Assembly: GCA_027489295.1 (NCBI GenBank)
Contig: JAIYAA010000073.1
Coordinates: forward strand, 1 to 35,277
Source of the DNA: Sphingomonadales bacterium
GTDB lineage: Bacteria; Pseudomonadota; Alphaproteobacteria; Sphingomonadales; Sphingomonadaceae
DNA length: 35,277 bases
Direction of reading: 5' to 3'
Within the stretch, counting starts at the first letter, position 1; each line of letters opens with the position of its first letter. Positions 8,399 to 16,637 of this stretch are shown here, piece by piece. The notes below the pieces were generated by a model. The model saw nothing but the letters and a program-made list of their open reading frames with translations. It did no database searches and had not been told where the DNA came from. The position numbers and the translations under genes are program-made.

Positions 8399-8492
8399 CG
8401 GTGCTTTCCCTTACTCGGCGCGGACAAGCGCGTCCGCTACCGCTCTCCCCAACCGGATTTCAGCATCAAGGTTGCGAAGATTTGATGGGCAG

Positions 8493-8514
8493 GTGTCGTA
8501 AACCTGTCATCAAA
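8493..8514 (+). promoter_or_regulatory. Possible Pho box (PhoB site)
   Basis: Two 7-mers GTGTCGT and CTGTCAT are separated by AAAC and followed by CAAA, giving an 11-bp repeat period as in PhoB sites (CTGTCAT-AAAT-CTGTCAC). By hand, 14 of 18 core positions match. It lies 43 bp upstream of the chemoreceptor-like gene, in the divergent promoter region shared with the 84-aa gene. Confidence 0.4.
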
Positions 8515-8556
8515 CACTAATCGCTCGTTTACCCTCCTGCCCTACCGAGGGCGACG

Positions 8557-9864
8557 ATGCTGACCACGCCCGCCCATCTCCGCTTCCTTCTGGAGTGGCT
8601 CTCCGACGCCGAGCGCAACCCGCCCTCGCTGACGCTGGAGACGTCGCTCGACGAGGCGGTGCAGCGCTTTCAAGGGGATGCCGCGCTGCGGCTTCTGCCG
8701 GTACTCGACGGCGTTCGCCGGCCGATCGGTGCGGTGTTCGAAAAGGATGTGCGGCGCCTGCTGCTCAACCCCTTTGGTCACGCGCTGCTGCGCAACCCGG
8801 CCTATGGGCGGCGACTGGAAGCGCTGGTCCGCCCCTGCCCCATGGCCGACTACGCGCAGGAGACGCGCGCGCTGGTCGACGCCTATGCGGCGGCAGACGG
8901 GCAGGAAGGCATGATCCTCACGCGCGGCGGCCAGTTGTTCGCCGTGATCAGCAACCGCCGCCTGATCCAGCTCGCCGCCGAGGAGCAGGTCCGCGCGGCC
9001 GAACGCCAGACCGCCCGCGCCCGCCGGATCGAGGCGGCGAGCGAGCGCATCGAAGCGGAAGTCGGCGCGCTGACGCGGGAGCTGCGTCGACTGGCCATGA
9101 CGCTACGCGGCGGCGCCGCCGCCACCGCGGATCGCGCCGCCACCAACAGCGCGGCCGCCGCCGCCCTCGCCGCCGCCGTGACCCAGAGCCACGACAATCT
9201 GGCTGCGATCGCCGCCGAATCCGATGCGCTGGCCGCAACGCTGGACTCGATCCGGCGCGACACCGCCACCGCGCGCGGCAACGCGAGCGAGGCCGTGCTG
9301 CTGGTGGAGGACAGCCGCGCGCGGACCGCCGAACTCGACACCTTCGCGCAGACCGTCGGCACCGTCACCAGCGTGATCGGCGAGATTGCCGGCCAGGTGA
9401 ACCTGCTCGCGCTCAACGCCTCGATCGAAGCCGCCCGCGCGGGTGAGGCGGGGCGCGGCTTCACCGTGGTCGCGCAGGAAGTGAAGGTCCTTGCCGGCCA
9501 GGTGGGCCGCGCAGCGAAGAGCGTCGGCGCGCAGGTGATCGGGGTGCGCGAACTGGTCGACCGGGTGACCGCCAATCATGCCCGGGTGGAACAGGCGATC
9601 CAGGGCATCGCCGGCCTCTCATCCAACATCGAGCGCGCGGTGGCGGCGCAGCACAACGCGACCCGCAGCATCGCCGTGAACGTCAACGAAAGCGTCGCCG
9701 GCACGCGCGGCGTTCGGCAGGACATCGAGCAGGTGGGCGACACCGCCGAGGCAGCATCGCACAACGCTGCCGCGATCGCCGATCTGGCTGCCGGCCTGCT
9801 CGATGGCGCGGAAGCCTTGTCGGATGGGGTCGACCGCTTCCTCGCCGACATCCGCGCCGCTTGA
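8557..9864 (+). CDS. Soluble methyl-accepting-chemotaxis-like signalling protein
   Basis: The 435-residue protein has no membrane segment. The N-terminal part (about 1-135) resembles a pair of CBS-like/ligand modules ([32 protein letters not shown], and [20 protein letters not shown] in the second half). A long Ala-rich coiled coil (about 145-435) follows, carrying the MCP signalling tip [21 protein letters not shown] and [11 protein letters not shown] (about 274-306). Such cytosolic receptors signal through CheA/CheW, or act outside chemotaxis. No che genes are in the window. The ATG at 8557 has GAGGG six or seven bases upstream. The CBS-like assignment is by eye only; the MCP domain is certain. 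Confidence 0.88.
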   Translation: MLTTPAHLRFLLEWLSDAERNPPSLTLETSLDEAVQRFQGDAALRLLPVLDGVRRPIGAVFEKDVRRLLLNPFGHALLRNPAYGRRLEALVRPCPMADYAQETRALVDAYAAADGQEGMILTRGGQLFAVISNRRLIQLAAEEQVRAAERQTARARRIEAASERIEAEVGALTRELRRLAMTLRGGAAATADRAATNSAAAAALAAAVTQSHDNLAAIAAESDALAATLDSIRRDTATARGNASEAVLLVEDSRARTAELDTFAQTVGTVTSVIGEIAGQVNLLALNASIEAARAGEAGRGFTVVAQEVKVLAGQVGRAAKSVGAQVIGVRELVDRVTANHARVEQAIQGIAGLSSNIERAVAAQHNATRSIAVNVNESVAGTRGVRQDIEQVGDTAEAASHNAAAIADLAAGLLDGAEALSDGVDRFLADIRAA

Positions 9865-9876
9865 TCTGCCGCAGGA

Positions 9877-9895
9877 TTGGGCAGCCACTGCCCAA
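9877..9895. promoter_or_regulatory. Palindrome TTGGGCA-N5-TGCCCAA (NtrC-like site or terminator)
   Basis: A perfect 7-bp inverted repeat with a 5-nt centre lies 12 nt beyond the chemoreceptor stop and about 80 bp upstream of the sigma-54 -12 element. The position fits an NtrC enhancer, although the arms differ from TGCACC/GGTGCA; a lone TGCACC half-site lies at 9935-9940. It could instead be the end hairpin of the preceding gene. Confidence 0.4.
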
Positions 9896-9959
9896 GATTG
9901 AGGCAATTCCGCGCGACGAAATCCGTTCGGCGCGTGCACCCACGCTGGCCCTTCCCGTT

Positions 9960-9976
9960 CTGGCATGCAGGTTGCT
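9960..9976 (+). promoter_or_regulatory. Sigma-54 (RpoN) promoter of the PII-glnA operon
   Basis: CTGGCATGCAGGTTGCT matches the -24/-12 consensus YTGGCACGRNNNTTGCW, with the GG and GC dinucleotides correctly spaced. Transcription would start near 9987, about 45 nt before the PII start codon. This fits nitrogen-limitation control by NtrC. Confidence 0.8.
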
Positions 9977-9992
9977 AAACACCGTGCATTGA

Positions 9993-10370
<378 letters not shown>

Positions 10371-10417
10371 CGAAGGCTGACGCGGGCGCGATGACGCACG
10401 TGCGAAGGAAATTTTAT

Positions 10418-10435
10418 TGCCCGATTCGTCGGGCA
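10418..10435. promoter_or_regulatory. UUCG-loop hairpin between glnB and glnA
   Basis: A 7-bp perfect stem TGCCCGA/TCGGGCA is capped by a TTCG tetraloop, with ATTTTAT just before it. There is no T-run after it, so it is more likely a processing, stabilising or attenuating hairpin in the glnB-glnA mRNA than a full terminator. Confidence 0.5.
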
Positions 10436-10463
10436 GACGAAAGAGAGCGAAAGGGCACCTACG

Positions 10464-11876
10464 ATGGCGAATTCGGCCAGTGACATCCTGAAGATGGTGA
10501 AGGACCAGGAGATCGAATGGATCGACCTGCGTTTCACCGACCCCAAGGGCAAGTGGCAGCACCTGACCATGGTCGCCTCCATCCTCGGTGAGGACGAGCT
10601 GACCGACGGCCTGATGTTCGACGGTTCGTCGATCGAGGGCTGGAAGGCGATCAACGAGTCCGACATGATCCTGAAGCCGGATCTGGACGCAGTGTGGATC
10701 GATCCCTTTTCGGCCACCCCGATGCTGATCCTGGTGTGCGACATCGTCGAGCCGTCGACCGGCGAGCTCTATGCCCGCGATCCGCGCTCGACCGCGAAGC
10801 GCGCCGAGAGCTACCTGAAGACCACCGGCATCGGCGACACGATCTATGTCGGCCCCGAAGCCGAGTTCTTCATGTTCGACGACGTGCGGTTCGAGAACAG
10901 CTACTCGACCAGCTACTACAAGATCGACGACATCGAGCTGCCGGGCAACTCCGGCCGCGAATATGAAGCCGGCAACCTCGGCCACCGTCCGCGCGCCAAG
11001 GGCGGCTATTTCCCCGTCGCGCCGGTCGACTCTGCCGTCGACATCCGCGGCGAGATGGTTTCGACCATGCTCGAAATGGGCCTGCCCTGCGACAAGCACC
11101 ACCACGAAGTCGCCGCCGCGCAGCACGAGCTGGGCCTGACCTTCGGCACGCTGGTGACCACCGCCGATCGCATGCAGATCTACAAGTATGTCGTGCACCA
11201 GGTCGCGCAGGCCTATGGCAAGACCGCGACCTTCATGCCGAAGCCGATCAAGGAAGATAACGGCTCGGGCATGCACACCCACATGTCGATCTGGGAAAAG
11301 GGCCAGCCCCTGTTCGCCGGCAACGGCTATGCGGGCCTGAGCGACACCTGCCTCTACTTCATCGGCGGCGTGATCAAGCACGCCAAGGCGCTTAACGCCT
11401 TCACCAATCCGTCGACCAACAGCTACAAGCGCCTGGTCCCGGGTTATGAGGCACCGGTGCTGCTCGCCTATTCGAGCCGCAACCGTTCGGCGTCGTGCCG
11501 CATCCCGTACGGCACGGGCAGCAAGGCGAAGCGCGTCGAGTTCCGCTTCCCGGACGCGCTGGCCAACCCGTATCTCTGCTATTCGGCGCTGCTGATGGCC
11601 GGCCTGGACGGCATCCAGAACAAGATCCACCCGGGCGACCCGATGGACAAGAACCTGTACGATCTGCCCCCGGCCGAACTGGCCGAAGTGCCGACCGTCT
11701 GCGGTTCGCTCCGCGAGGCGCTGGACAGCCTGGAAGCCGATTTCGACTTCCTGCTGAAGGGCGACGTGTTCTCGAAGGACCAGATCGACGCCTATATCGA
11801 GATCAAGCGCGCCGACGTGGCCCGGTGGGAAATGACCCCGAGCCCGGTCGAGTACGACATGTACTATTCGAGCTGA
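10464..11876 (+). CDS. glnA: Glutamine synthetase type I
   Basis: GlnA makes glutamine from glutamate, ammonia and ATP as a cytosolic dodecamer. The length of 470 residues is normal for GSI-beta. It shows the [10 protein letters not shown] signature (about 50-59), metal/ATP-site [32 protein letters not shown] and the adenylylation-site tyrosine Y399 in [10 protein letters not shown]. It is therefore probably regulated by GlnE adenylylation under PII control. The ATG has AAAGGG 8 nt upstream. It is the second gene of the sigma-54-driven operon and is followed by a strong terminator. Confidence 0.98.
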   Translation: MANSASDILKMVKDQEIEWIDLRFTDPKGKWQHLTMVASILGEDELTDGLMFDGSSIEGWKAINESDMILKPDLDAVWIDPFSATPMLILVCDIVEPSTGELYARDPRSTAKRAESYLKTTGIGDTIYVGPEAEFFMFDDVRFENSYSTSYYKIDDIELPGNSGREYEAGNLGHRPRAKGGYFPVAPVDSAVDIRGEMVSTMLEMGLPCDKHHHEVAAAQHELGLTFGTLVTTADRMQIYKYVVHQVAQAYGKTATFMPKPIKEDNGSGMHTHMSIWEKGQPLFAGNGYAGLSDTCLYFIGGVIKHAKALNAFTNPSTNSYKRLVPGYEAPVLLAYSSRNRSASCRIPYGTGSKAKRVEFRFPDALANPYLCYSALLMAGLDGIQNKIHPGDPMDKNLYDLPPAELAEVPTVCGSLREALDSLEADFDFLLKGDVFSKDQIDAYIEIKRADVARWEMTPSPVEYDMYYSS

Positions 11877-11900
11877 TCCTTTCGGAATCGGTTTCAAGGA

Positions 11901-11934
11901 AGGGGCGTCCGGAGCGATCCGGGCGCCCTTTTCC
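11901..11934 (+). terminator. Rho-independent terminator of glnA
   Basis: An 11-bp stem (GGGCGTCCGGA / TCCGGGCGCCC, one G-U pair) with a GCGA loop is followed by TTTT, 26 nt after the glnA stop. Confidence 0.88.
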
Positions 11935-12027
11935 TTGCGGGCCTGGGACAGGATCATGCGCGGAGCATTGTCCCGCCGGCCCGCACCGTGCTAGCCATCT
12001 ACATCACCCAGTAAGGACTCCGTCTCC

Positions 12028-14055
12028 ATGCGTCTTCCGCGTCTCGCAGCTGTGCTGCTCGGCACTTCGCTGCTCGCTTCCCCCGCCCTCGCGCAGACCG
12101 CGAACCAGCCGAAATACGGCCCCTGGGGCGTCGATCTGACCACGATCGATCGCAGCGTGAAGCCGGGCGACGACTTCTTCGGCTATGCGCTGGGCAGCTG
12201 GCTGCGCAACGCGCCCTTCCCGGCGGACAAGGCGCGCATCGGCTACAATTACGACCTCCCCGACGAGACCGAGGTGGAGATCCGCAAGCTGATCGAGGAT
12301 GCCGGCCCCTCGCCGAGCGACCCGGTGCTGCGGCAGGTCGCGACCTACTACCACGCCTATCTCGACGAGGCCGGCATCGAGGCACGCGGGACCGCGCCGC
12401 TCAAGCCCTATCTCGCCCGCATCGATGCGGTGCAGGATCGCCGCGGCCTGGAGCTGCTGATGGCCGATCCCGGCTATGCCAGCCCGATCGGCATCGGCAT
12501 CTCCGCCGACGAGAAGGACCCGACCCGCTATACGGTGATGGCCGGCCAGTCGGGCCTGGGCCTGCCCAGCCGCGACTATTACCTGCTGCCCGGTGAGAAG
12601 TACGAGACGATCCGCAAGGCCTACCGCGCCTATATCGTGAAGATCCAGCAGCTCGCCGGCATCGCCGATGCGGAGGCCAAGGCGGATGCGATCCTCGCGC
12701 TGGAGACCAGCCTCGCCAAGGATCACTGGACGCCCGAGGCGCGGCGCGACCCGCAAAAGACCTATAACCCGATGAGCCGCGCGCAGCTCGCCAAGCTGGC
12801 GCCCGAGTTCGACTGGAACGCCGTGCTCGCGCACCAGGGCCTCGCCAAGATGCCGGTCGTCGTGGTGCGCGAGACGACGGCGATCACCGCCGCGGGCAAG
12901 CGGCTGGGCGACGTGCCGCTCGCTACCTGGAAGGACTGGCTGCGGTTCCGCTTCGTCAGCGACCATGCCGATTCGCTGCCCAAGGCGTTCGATGCGGCGC
13001 AGTTCGACTTCTACAGCCGCACGCTCCACGACGTGCAGCAACAGTCGGATCGCTGGAAACGCAGCGTGCGCCAGGTGAACGGCGCGCTGGGCGAGGCGCT
13101 GGGCAAGATCTACGCCGAGCGCCACTGGGGCCCGGCATCCGAGGCGCTGTCGAAGGAGCTGGTCGAGGATCTCCGCGCCGCCTATGCGGAGAAGATCAAG
13201 GGCGCGGCCTGGATGGACGAACCCACCCGCAAGGAAGCGCTCGCCAAGCTCGCCGCGTTCGAGCCGCGCATCGGCCATCCGGACAAGTATATCGACTATG
13301 CCGCGATGCCGGTCAGCGCGACCAACCCGCTCGCCAACGATCTCGCCGCCGGCGAATTCGAATGGAAGCTGGAGCTGTCGCGGCTCGGCAAGCCGGTGGA
13401 TCGCTCGCTGTGGGGCATGACTCCGCAAACGGTGAACGCCTATTACGATCCGGTGATGAACCAGGTGACCTTCCCGGCCGCCCAGCTCTCCCCGCCCTTC
13501 TTCGATCCCGCCGCCGATCCGGCGGTGAACTATGGCGAGACGGGTGCCACGATCGGCCACGAAATGGGCCATGGCTTCGACGACGAAGGCCGCCAGTTCG
13601 ACGCCGCGGGCAAGCTGCGTGACTGGTGGACGGCGCAGTCTGCCGCCCGCTACACCGCGCACGCGCAGGAACTGGTGAAGCAGTTCGACGCGTATGAGCC
13701 GATTCCCGGCACCCGCATCAAGGGCCAGTTGACGCTCGGTGAGAACCTCGCAGATCTGGGTGGCCTCGAAGTCGCCTATGCGGCCTATCGTCGCTATGTC
13801 GCCCGCCACGGCGAGCCCAAGGTGCTGGACGGCATGACCGGCGACCAGCGCTTCTTCCTCGCCTATGCCGCCAGCTGGCAGGGCAAGGCGCGCGAAGGCG
13901 CGCTCAGGGCGCAGCTGCTCTCCGATCCGCACAGCCCGGAGCAGTACCGCGTCAACGGCATCGTGCGGAACATGGACGCCTGGTATGCGGCGTTCGGCGT
14001 GAAGCCGGGCGAGGCGCTGTACCTCGCACCCGAAGCGCGGGTGCACGTCTGGTAA
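12028..14055 (+). CDS. M13-family (neprilysin/PepO-like) zinc metallopeptidase, exported
   Basis: This gluzincin endopeptidase cleaves small peptides, probably in the periplasm. The 675-residue protein has a signal peptide ending at PALAQ (about residue 23). DxxVKPGDDFFGYALGSWL near the N-terminus is typical of M13. The zinc site is H511-E512-x-x-H515 in IGHEMGHGFDDEG, with the third ligand E572 in ENLADLGG. The C-terminus ARVHVW matches the family's terminal VW. The ATG follows TAAGGA about 12 nt upstream. It is monocistronic, between the glnA terminator and a convergent methyltransferase gene. The physiological substrate is unknown. Confidence 0.95.
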   Translation: MRLPRLAAVLLGTSLLASPALAQTANQPKYGPWGVDLTTIDRSVKPGDDFFGYALGSWLRNAPFPADKARIGYNYDLPDETEVEIRKLIEDAGPSPSDPVLRQVATYYHAYLDEAGIEARGTAPLKPYLARIDAVQDRRGLELLMADPGYASPIGIGISADEKDPTRYTVMAGQSGLGLPSRDYYLLPGEKYETIRKAYRAYIVKIQQLAGIADAEAKADAILALETSLAKDHWTPEARRDPQKTYNPMSRAQLAKLAPEFDWNAVLAHQGLAKMPVVVVRETTAITAAGKRLGDVPLATWKDWLRFRFVSDHADSLPKAFDAAQFDFYSRTLHDVQQQSDRWKRSVRQVNGALGEALGKIYAERHWGPASEALSKELVEDLRAAYAEKIKGAAWMDEPTRKEALAKLAAFEPRIGHPDKYIDYAAMPVSATNPLANDLAAGEFEWKLELSRLGKPVDRSLWGMTPQTVNAYYDPVMNQVTFPAAQLSPPFFDPAADPAVNYGETGATIGHEMGHGFDDEGRQFDAAGKLRDWWTAQSAARYTAHAQELVKQFDAYEPIPGTRIKGQLTLGENLADLGGLEVAYAAYRRYVARHGEPKVLDGMTGDQRFFLAYAASWQGKAREGALRAQLLSDPHSPEQYRVNGIVRNMDAWYAAFGVKPGEALYLAPEARVHVW

Positions 14056-14091
14056 GCGGCCGCCGGGGGCCATGCGCCCCCGGCACCTGCC

Positions 14092-14712
14092 TCAAGGCTT
14101 GCGATACGCGAACACGCCGGCGCGCCTGGCCGTGCCGGTCTCCGCAACCTCGTAGCTGGCGAGTGGGGTCAGCCGCGCGACCGGCAAAGGCGCGCGCCAC
14201 GGATCGCCCACCAGGACGGTGATGCCGGCCGCCAGGCAGCGGTCGAGAAACGCTTGCACCTTCGCCGCCACGGCGGAATCGTAGAACACGTCGCCTACCA
14301 ACAGCAGGTCCGCCGCGGGTGCCGGGCCATCGGTGCAGTCGCCGACGATCTCCGCGACCGTCACGTCGTTCAGCGCGGCGTTGAGGCCGATCGCCACCTG
14401 TGCATGCGCGTCGATCTCGGAGGCCACCACGCGCGCCGCGCCGGCCCGCATCGCCGCGATGCCGACCAGCCCGGAACCCGCACCCAGATCGAACACGCGG
14501 CGGCCCGCCACCTGCTCGGGATGGTCCAGCACGAAGCGAGCCAGCGCCAGCCCGCCGGCCCACCAATAGGCCCAGTAGGGCGCTGGCTCGCCCAGGCGCC
14601 CGACACCGCTGGCAGGCCCGGCCTTGTGCAGCCGAAGTTCGGGCAGGCCGGGTACCGGCACGACCGGCAGATGCGCGCGCAGGAACGCCGCGATGCTGGC
14701 CGCGTCGTTCAC
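14092..14712 (-). CDS. METTL20-like class I SAM-dependent methyltransferase (ETF-beta lysine type)
   Basis: The 206-residue Rossmann methyltransferase has motif I VFDLGAGSGLVGIAA (73-87), an acidic strand-2 end at E99-x-D101 and the post-II motif GDVFYD (140-145). Together with the YWAYWWAGGLALAR segment these mark the METTL20/Methyltransf_16 group, whose studied members trimethylate lysines of the electron-transfer flavoprotein beta subunit. No etf genes are in the window, so the substrate is inferred. The start is GTG at 14712, overlapping the repressor's TGA by 4 nt (GTGA); it is therefore coupled to the S24 regulator upstream. It converges with the M13 gene. Confidence 0.82.
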   Translation of the reverse strand: MNDAASIAAFLRAHLPVVPVPGLPELRLHKAGPASGVGRLGEPAPYWAYWWAGGLALARFVLDHPEQVAGRRVFDLGAGSGLVGIAAMRAGAARVVASEIDAHAQVAIGLNAALNDVTVAEIVGDCTDGPAPAADLLLVGDVFYDSAVAAKVQAFLDRCLAAGITVLVGDPWRAPLPVARLTPLASYEVAETGTARRAGVFAYRKP

Positions 14713-15326
14713 AACACCCGCCCCAGCCAGGCGACGCGGCCCAGCAGGACGAACCCGCCCGTGCGCACGAACCGCGCCGGATAGGCGGGATTGTCGCTGA
14801 CGATCTCGACTCCGCCGACCGCCCCGCGCAACCGCTTGACCAGCAATTCGCCCTCCGCCCGCAGCACGAAGATGCCGCGCGGATCGATCCGGCGGTGATC
14901 GCCATCCACCAGGATCTCGTCGCCGTCGCTGAGCGTCGGTGCCATCGAATCGCCGGAGACCCGCACCATCGACGCCGCCTCGGGCCGCACGCCGAGCTGG
15001 CGGAGCAATGCGGGCGGAAAGCCGAGCGGCGCACGCGCCACCTCTTCCTCCGCCCAGCCCCCGGGGCCGGCTGAGGCGGCCACGTCGATCCGCGGCACGG
15101 CTACCAGCCCGCCACGGGCGGGGCCGCCGAGCAGCACTTCGTCGACCCCCAGATAGGCGGCCAACCGAGCGCGATCGCGCTCGGGCAGTTCGCGCGGCGA
15201 CCCGCGCCGCAGATATTGCTGCAGATAGGCCGGGTTGCGGCCGAGCACGCGCGACAGCGTCGCCAGGCGCAAGCCCCGCTCCGCCACCAGCCTTGCCAAA
15301 TTCGCCCGGTTTCCATCGGCTTCCAT
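14709..15326 (-). CDS. HTH / S24-peptidase (LexA/CI-like) transcriptional regulator
   Basis: The 205-residue protein has an N-terminal helix-turn-helix (about 8-60: NLARLVAERGLRLATLSRVLGRNPAYLQQYL) and a C-terminal S24 domain. The S24 catalytic Ser is S127 in GDSMAP and the Lys is K164 in LLVKRL. The ASAGPG stretch (84-89) sits where CI-type repressors are cleaved or folded. Regulators of this kind repress their own promoter until RecA-triggered self-cleavage, or act without cleavage. The ATG at 15326 is preferred; an in-frame TTG at 15362 lies in the operator. The three-copy TCCTAC element directly upstream supports autoregulation. Confidence 0.88.
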   Translation of the reverse strand: MEADGNRANLARLVAERGLRLATLSRVLGRNPAYLQQYLRRGSPRELPERDRARLAAYLGVDEVLLGGPARGGLVAVPRIDVAASAGPGGWAEEEVARAPLGFPPALLRQLGVRPEAASMVRVSGDSMAPTLSDGDEILVDGDHRRIDPRGIFVLRAEGELLVKRLRGAVGGVEIVSDNPAYPARFVRTGGFVLLGRVAWLGRVL

Positions 15327-15334
15327 ACCCCCTT

Positions 15335-15358
15335 TCCTACACGTAGGATTTTTCCTAC
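15335..15358. promoter_or_regulatory. Three-copy TCCTAC operator of the S24 regulator
   Basis: TCCTAC (15335-15340), its inverted copy GTAGGA (15343-15348) and a further TCCTAC (15353-15358) lie within 24 bp, just upstream of the regulator's ATG and overlapping its ribosome site. They lie about 60 bp before the divergent small gene. The symmetry and position suggest binding of the regulator itself and control of both directions. Confidence 0.6.
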
Positions 15359-15415
15359 GCAAGCGTCAGATGAGAACATATCGTGATCATCCGAGTCGGA
15401 AGGAGGAGGACATGG

Positions 15416-15646
15416 ATGTCCTTGCAGGGAGAGATCGAAGCGTTTCTGGAGCGGACGTCGATGCCGGCGACGCGGTTTGGCCGACTGGCGGCGGGCGATC
15501 CGCGGCTGGTGGCGGATCTGCGCGCCGGCCGGGTGCCCGGGCCGCGTCTCTCGGCGCGGGTACGCGCGTTCCTCGCCGCCCCGCCGGACTGGAGGCCCGG
15601 GCGGCGCGGCGGCGGGGCATCGGCGCGCGGCTCGAACGTGCGCTGA
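15416..15646 (+). CDS. Small DNA-binding-like protein (76 aa)
   Basis: The product is 76 residues from the ATG at 15416, which has a strong AAGGAGG site upstream. A nearer ATG at 15412 is in another frame. The segment IEAFLERTSMPATRFGRLAAGDPRLVADLRAGRVPG looks like a compact helix-turn-helix: the family pattern is 'F-G-R-x-A-x-x-D-P-R-x-V-x-D-L-R-x-G-R'. It is basic, with an Arg/Gly tail. I know such small proteins from alphaproteobacteria, but no function is established. It is divergent from the S24 regulator and likely shares its operator; it is followed at once by another small gene in the -1 frame. Confidence 0.7.
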   Translation: MSLQGEIEAFLERTSMPATRFGRLAAGDPRLVADLRAGRVPGPRLSARVRAFLAAPPDWRPGRRGGGASARGSNVR

Positions 15647-15669
15647 TCGGCGCCGCGGGCGACTGCGCC

Positions 15670-15909
15670 GTGACGGTGGTCGATGCGGACTGGGTGCCCT
15701 GGGCCAGCGCCACCTTCACCGGTGCACGCCACCGCCTGACGATCGCGGCGGAGAAGGGTCCGGCGACGATGGCATGGCTCGCGGCGCTGCCGGAGATGGA
15801 GCTGCCGATCGCCGGCCATCTCGTTGCCGATCTGGCGGTAATCGCCGTCGAGCAGGACGAGGAAGCGCTCCGCGCGACGCTGGAGGTGCTCACCGTCGAG
15901 GAGTGCTGA
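15670..15909 (+). CDS. Small hypothetical protein, start uncertain
   Basis: The C-terminal part is clearly coding and structured (DADWVPWASATFTGARHRLTIAAEKG, then LPIAGHLVADLAVIAVEQD and an acidic end). The beginning is unclear. The annotated GTG at 15670 has no good ribosome site, and protein-like sequence (LERALIGAAGDCAV) continues before it, back to about 15619, overlapping the upstream gene. Candidate rare starts are ATC 15619, or CTG 15643, which overlaps the upstream TGA. Translation is probably coupled to the preceding gene. The function is unknown. Confidence 0.6.
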   Translation: MTVVDADWVPWASATFTGARHRLTIAAEKGPATMAWLAALPEMELPIAGHLVADLAVIAVEQDEEALRATLEVLTVEEC

Positions 15910-15916
15910 TCGGTGC

Positions 15917-16603
15917 TCAGGCCTGGCGGGCAAGGTTTCGCAGGGCGGCGAGCGCGTCGTCCATGCTGCGCTCGGGTCGCGCCTTGCCGCGTGCCTGTGC
16001 CACCTCGTTGCGGCGGACGACGCCCCGCTCGAGCCGCTCGAGCAGCGCGTGTACCGTGGCGTCGGTCTCGGGGCGAACGAGACGGTCCGCGCCGTCGCGT
16101 CCCTGGGACGCCCGCGCCACGGAGCTGGTACGCCCCTCGCGCCGCGGGGGCACTGGCGGCGGCAGCGGCACCGGGGGAATGGCCTGCGGATCGAACGCCG
16201 CCAGCGGCTGATCGAGATCGACGGGCAGATCGCGCTCTGCGATGTCCACCGTGGGCGCTGTGGCCGGGACCGCGAGGTCGGGCGCATGGCCGGCATGGAG
16301 CGGCGCGTCCGGAAGCGCATCCGCGCGGCGGATCACCGGCATGCGCTCGTCGTCATATGGCAGCGGCACCGCTGCCACACGGCGCGGCGCCACCAGCATC
16401 GCGGCGAGGGCCCCCGCGCCGCTGCCTATGGCACCGGTAGCAAGCGCGAATAGCGGCCGGCCGGTCTCCGCGAGCGGGATCCAGCCAGCAAGATCGCCGT
16501 CCGAAAGCAGGGAATCGAGAAACGACGCCGGCACGGCGGCGGCCGAAAGAGCGAAGATGCCGCCGAAGGTTACGGCGGCAATGGGTACGAGCGGCAGCTT
16601 CAT
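15917..16603 (-). CDS. Hypothetical membrane-anchored protein, Pro-rich (228 aa)
   Basis: I do not recognise a family. From the ATG at 16603 the protein has two N-terminal hydrophobic segments (about 3-28 and 52-77). A long Pro/Ala-rich, probably disordered middle contains IPPVPLPPPVPP, and a charged helical C-terminus ends ALAALRNLARQA. Two membrane spans with a long soluble tail suggest an inner-membrane adaptor or assembly factor, but no role can be named. An in-frame start at 16630 is possible. It is 34 bp downstream of the glycosyltransferase and likely co-transcribed with it. Confidence 0.65.
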   Translation of the reverse strand: MKLPLVPIAAVTFGGIFALSAAAVPASFLDSLLSDGDLAGWIPLAETGRPLFALATGAIGSGAGALAAMLVAPRRVAAVPLPYDDERMPVIRRADALPDAPLHAGHAPDLAVPATAPTVDIAERDLPVDLDQPLAAFDPQAIPPVPLPPPVPPRREGRTSSVARASQGRDGADRLVRPETDATVHALLERLERGVVRRNEVAQARGKARPERSMDDALAALRNLARQA

Positions 16604-16637
16604 GCGTTCACCCGATACGTGTGCGACCACGTGGTTC

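Noticed and set aside
12004..14073. Minus-strand frame opposite the M13 peptidase
   Set aside because: Shadow of a complete metallopeptidase; no domain seen.
14709..15326. Prophage remnant or SOS lexA
   Set aside because: The regulator has the S24 domain, but no phage, integrase or SOS genes are nearby and its partner is a methyltransferase.
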